From Paludibacter sp. (GTDB lineage Bacteria > Bacteroidota > Bacteroidia > Bacteroidales > Paludibacteraceae), in NCBI GenBank assembly GCA_028710415.1, contig JAQTUE010000031.1, forward strand, positions 1-60,931: DNA of 60,931 nt, written 5' to 3'. The first letter of the stretch is position 1. Each line of letters begins with the position of its first letter. Below the pieces are notes generated by a model, which was given only the letters and a program-made list of their open reading frames with translations, had not been told where the DNA came from and did not search any database. Of the stretch, positions 60,798 to 60,931 are shown piece after piece. The translations under genes and the position numbers were made by a program.

Positions 60798-60931
60798 TTA
60801 GATTATTGCCAAAATATCCGATTGTTTCATAATCAGGTATTTTTCACCTTCCCATTCCAGTTCGGTACCGGCATACTTTCCGTATAAAACATTATTGCCT
60901 ACAGCAACAACCATTTCTTCGTCTTTGGTAC
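60798..60931 (-). CDS. groS: Co-chaperonin GroES (C-terminal part)
   Basis: The 43 C-terminal residues before the stop are inside the window, and the N-terminal half lies beyond the right edge. Readable motifs are VAVGNNVLYGKYAGTE and YLIMKQSDILAII at the end, as in Bacteroidota GroES. It is upstream of groL on the same strand, the usual groESL order. Confidence 0.93.
   Translation of the reverse strand, partial: TKDEEMVVAVGNNVLYGKYAGTELEWEGEKYLIMKQSDILAII

Overview
The window is from a Bacteroidota genome, most likely a Bacteroidales relative of Paludibacter. The grounds are a SusC/SusD pair, many proteins with type IX secretion (T9SS) C-terminal sorting tails, Bacteroidota-type promoters (TTTG, 19-20 nt, TAnnTTTG), AT-rich intergenic DNA and GroEL with a GGM tail. 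The genus is an inference. Nearly every gene is on the minus strand.

Region 1 (1-685): the 3' end of an rRNA operon (5S rRNA and terminator), then gene-free DNA with a short imperfect direct repeat.

Region 2 (686-43599): a very large uronic-acid polysaccharide utilisation locus. From the regulator end it holds a GntR/FadR-family regulator, then an operon of SusC, SusD, a helical-repeat lipoprotein, a two-domain PL6 lyase, a beta-helix protein, a PF05426 alginate lyase, a GH88 unsaturated uronidase, a jelly-roll lyase candidate and a GH2 enzyme. Two single-gene units encode large Fn3-rich secreted proteins. A further series encodes a second PL6, two esterases, two more PF05426 lyases, a LamG-like protein and a third PL6. 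Last come a PL17 oligo-alginate lyase, KdgF, an MFS transporter and an SDR. Read together, T9SS-secreted lyases and esterases cut the polymer outside the cell, SusCD imports the pieces, PL17, PL6, PF05426 and GH88 enzymes finish them in the periplasm, the MFS protein imports monomers, KdgF opens the unsaturated ring and the SDR reduces it towards KDG. KDG kinase and KDPG aldolase are not in the window. Alginate is the main predicted substrate. The GH88, the GH2 and the possible glucuronan-lyase-like protein suggest that a glucuronate-containing polymer is also attacked.

The locus looks like one regulon. Six minus-strand promoters carry the palindrome TTGGTCGACCAA or a close variant, the form expected for FadR-type regulators, and one of them lies before the regulator gene itself. 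At five of the six the operator overlaps the -7 box, and a second dyad (TGTTGTAnAACA type) is centred exactly 67 bp upstream every time. This fixed two-site arrangement is the most striking undescribed signal in the window.

Region 3 (43600-60931): mostly housekeeping genes. They are alanine dehydrogenase, a DUF4249 lipoprotein with its TonB-dependent receptor, an NAD-binding oxidoreductase, SerB, an MltF-like transglycosylase, a DEDD exonuclease, uridine kinase, a GH20 hexosaminidase on the plus strand, a plus-strand T9SS protein gene broken at a TA-repeat tract, GroEL, and the C-terminal end of GroES. Several intergenic regions contain odd short-period arrays: 11-bp units in two places and 7-bp units in four.
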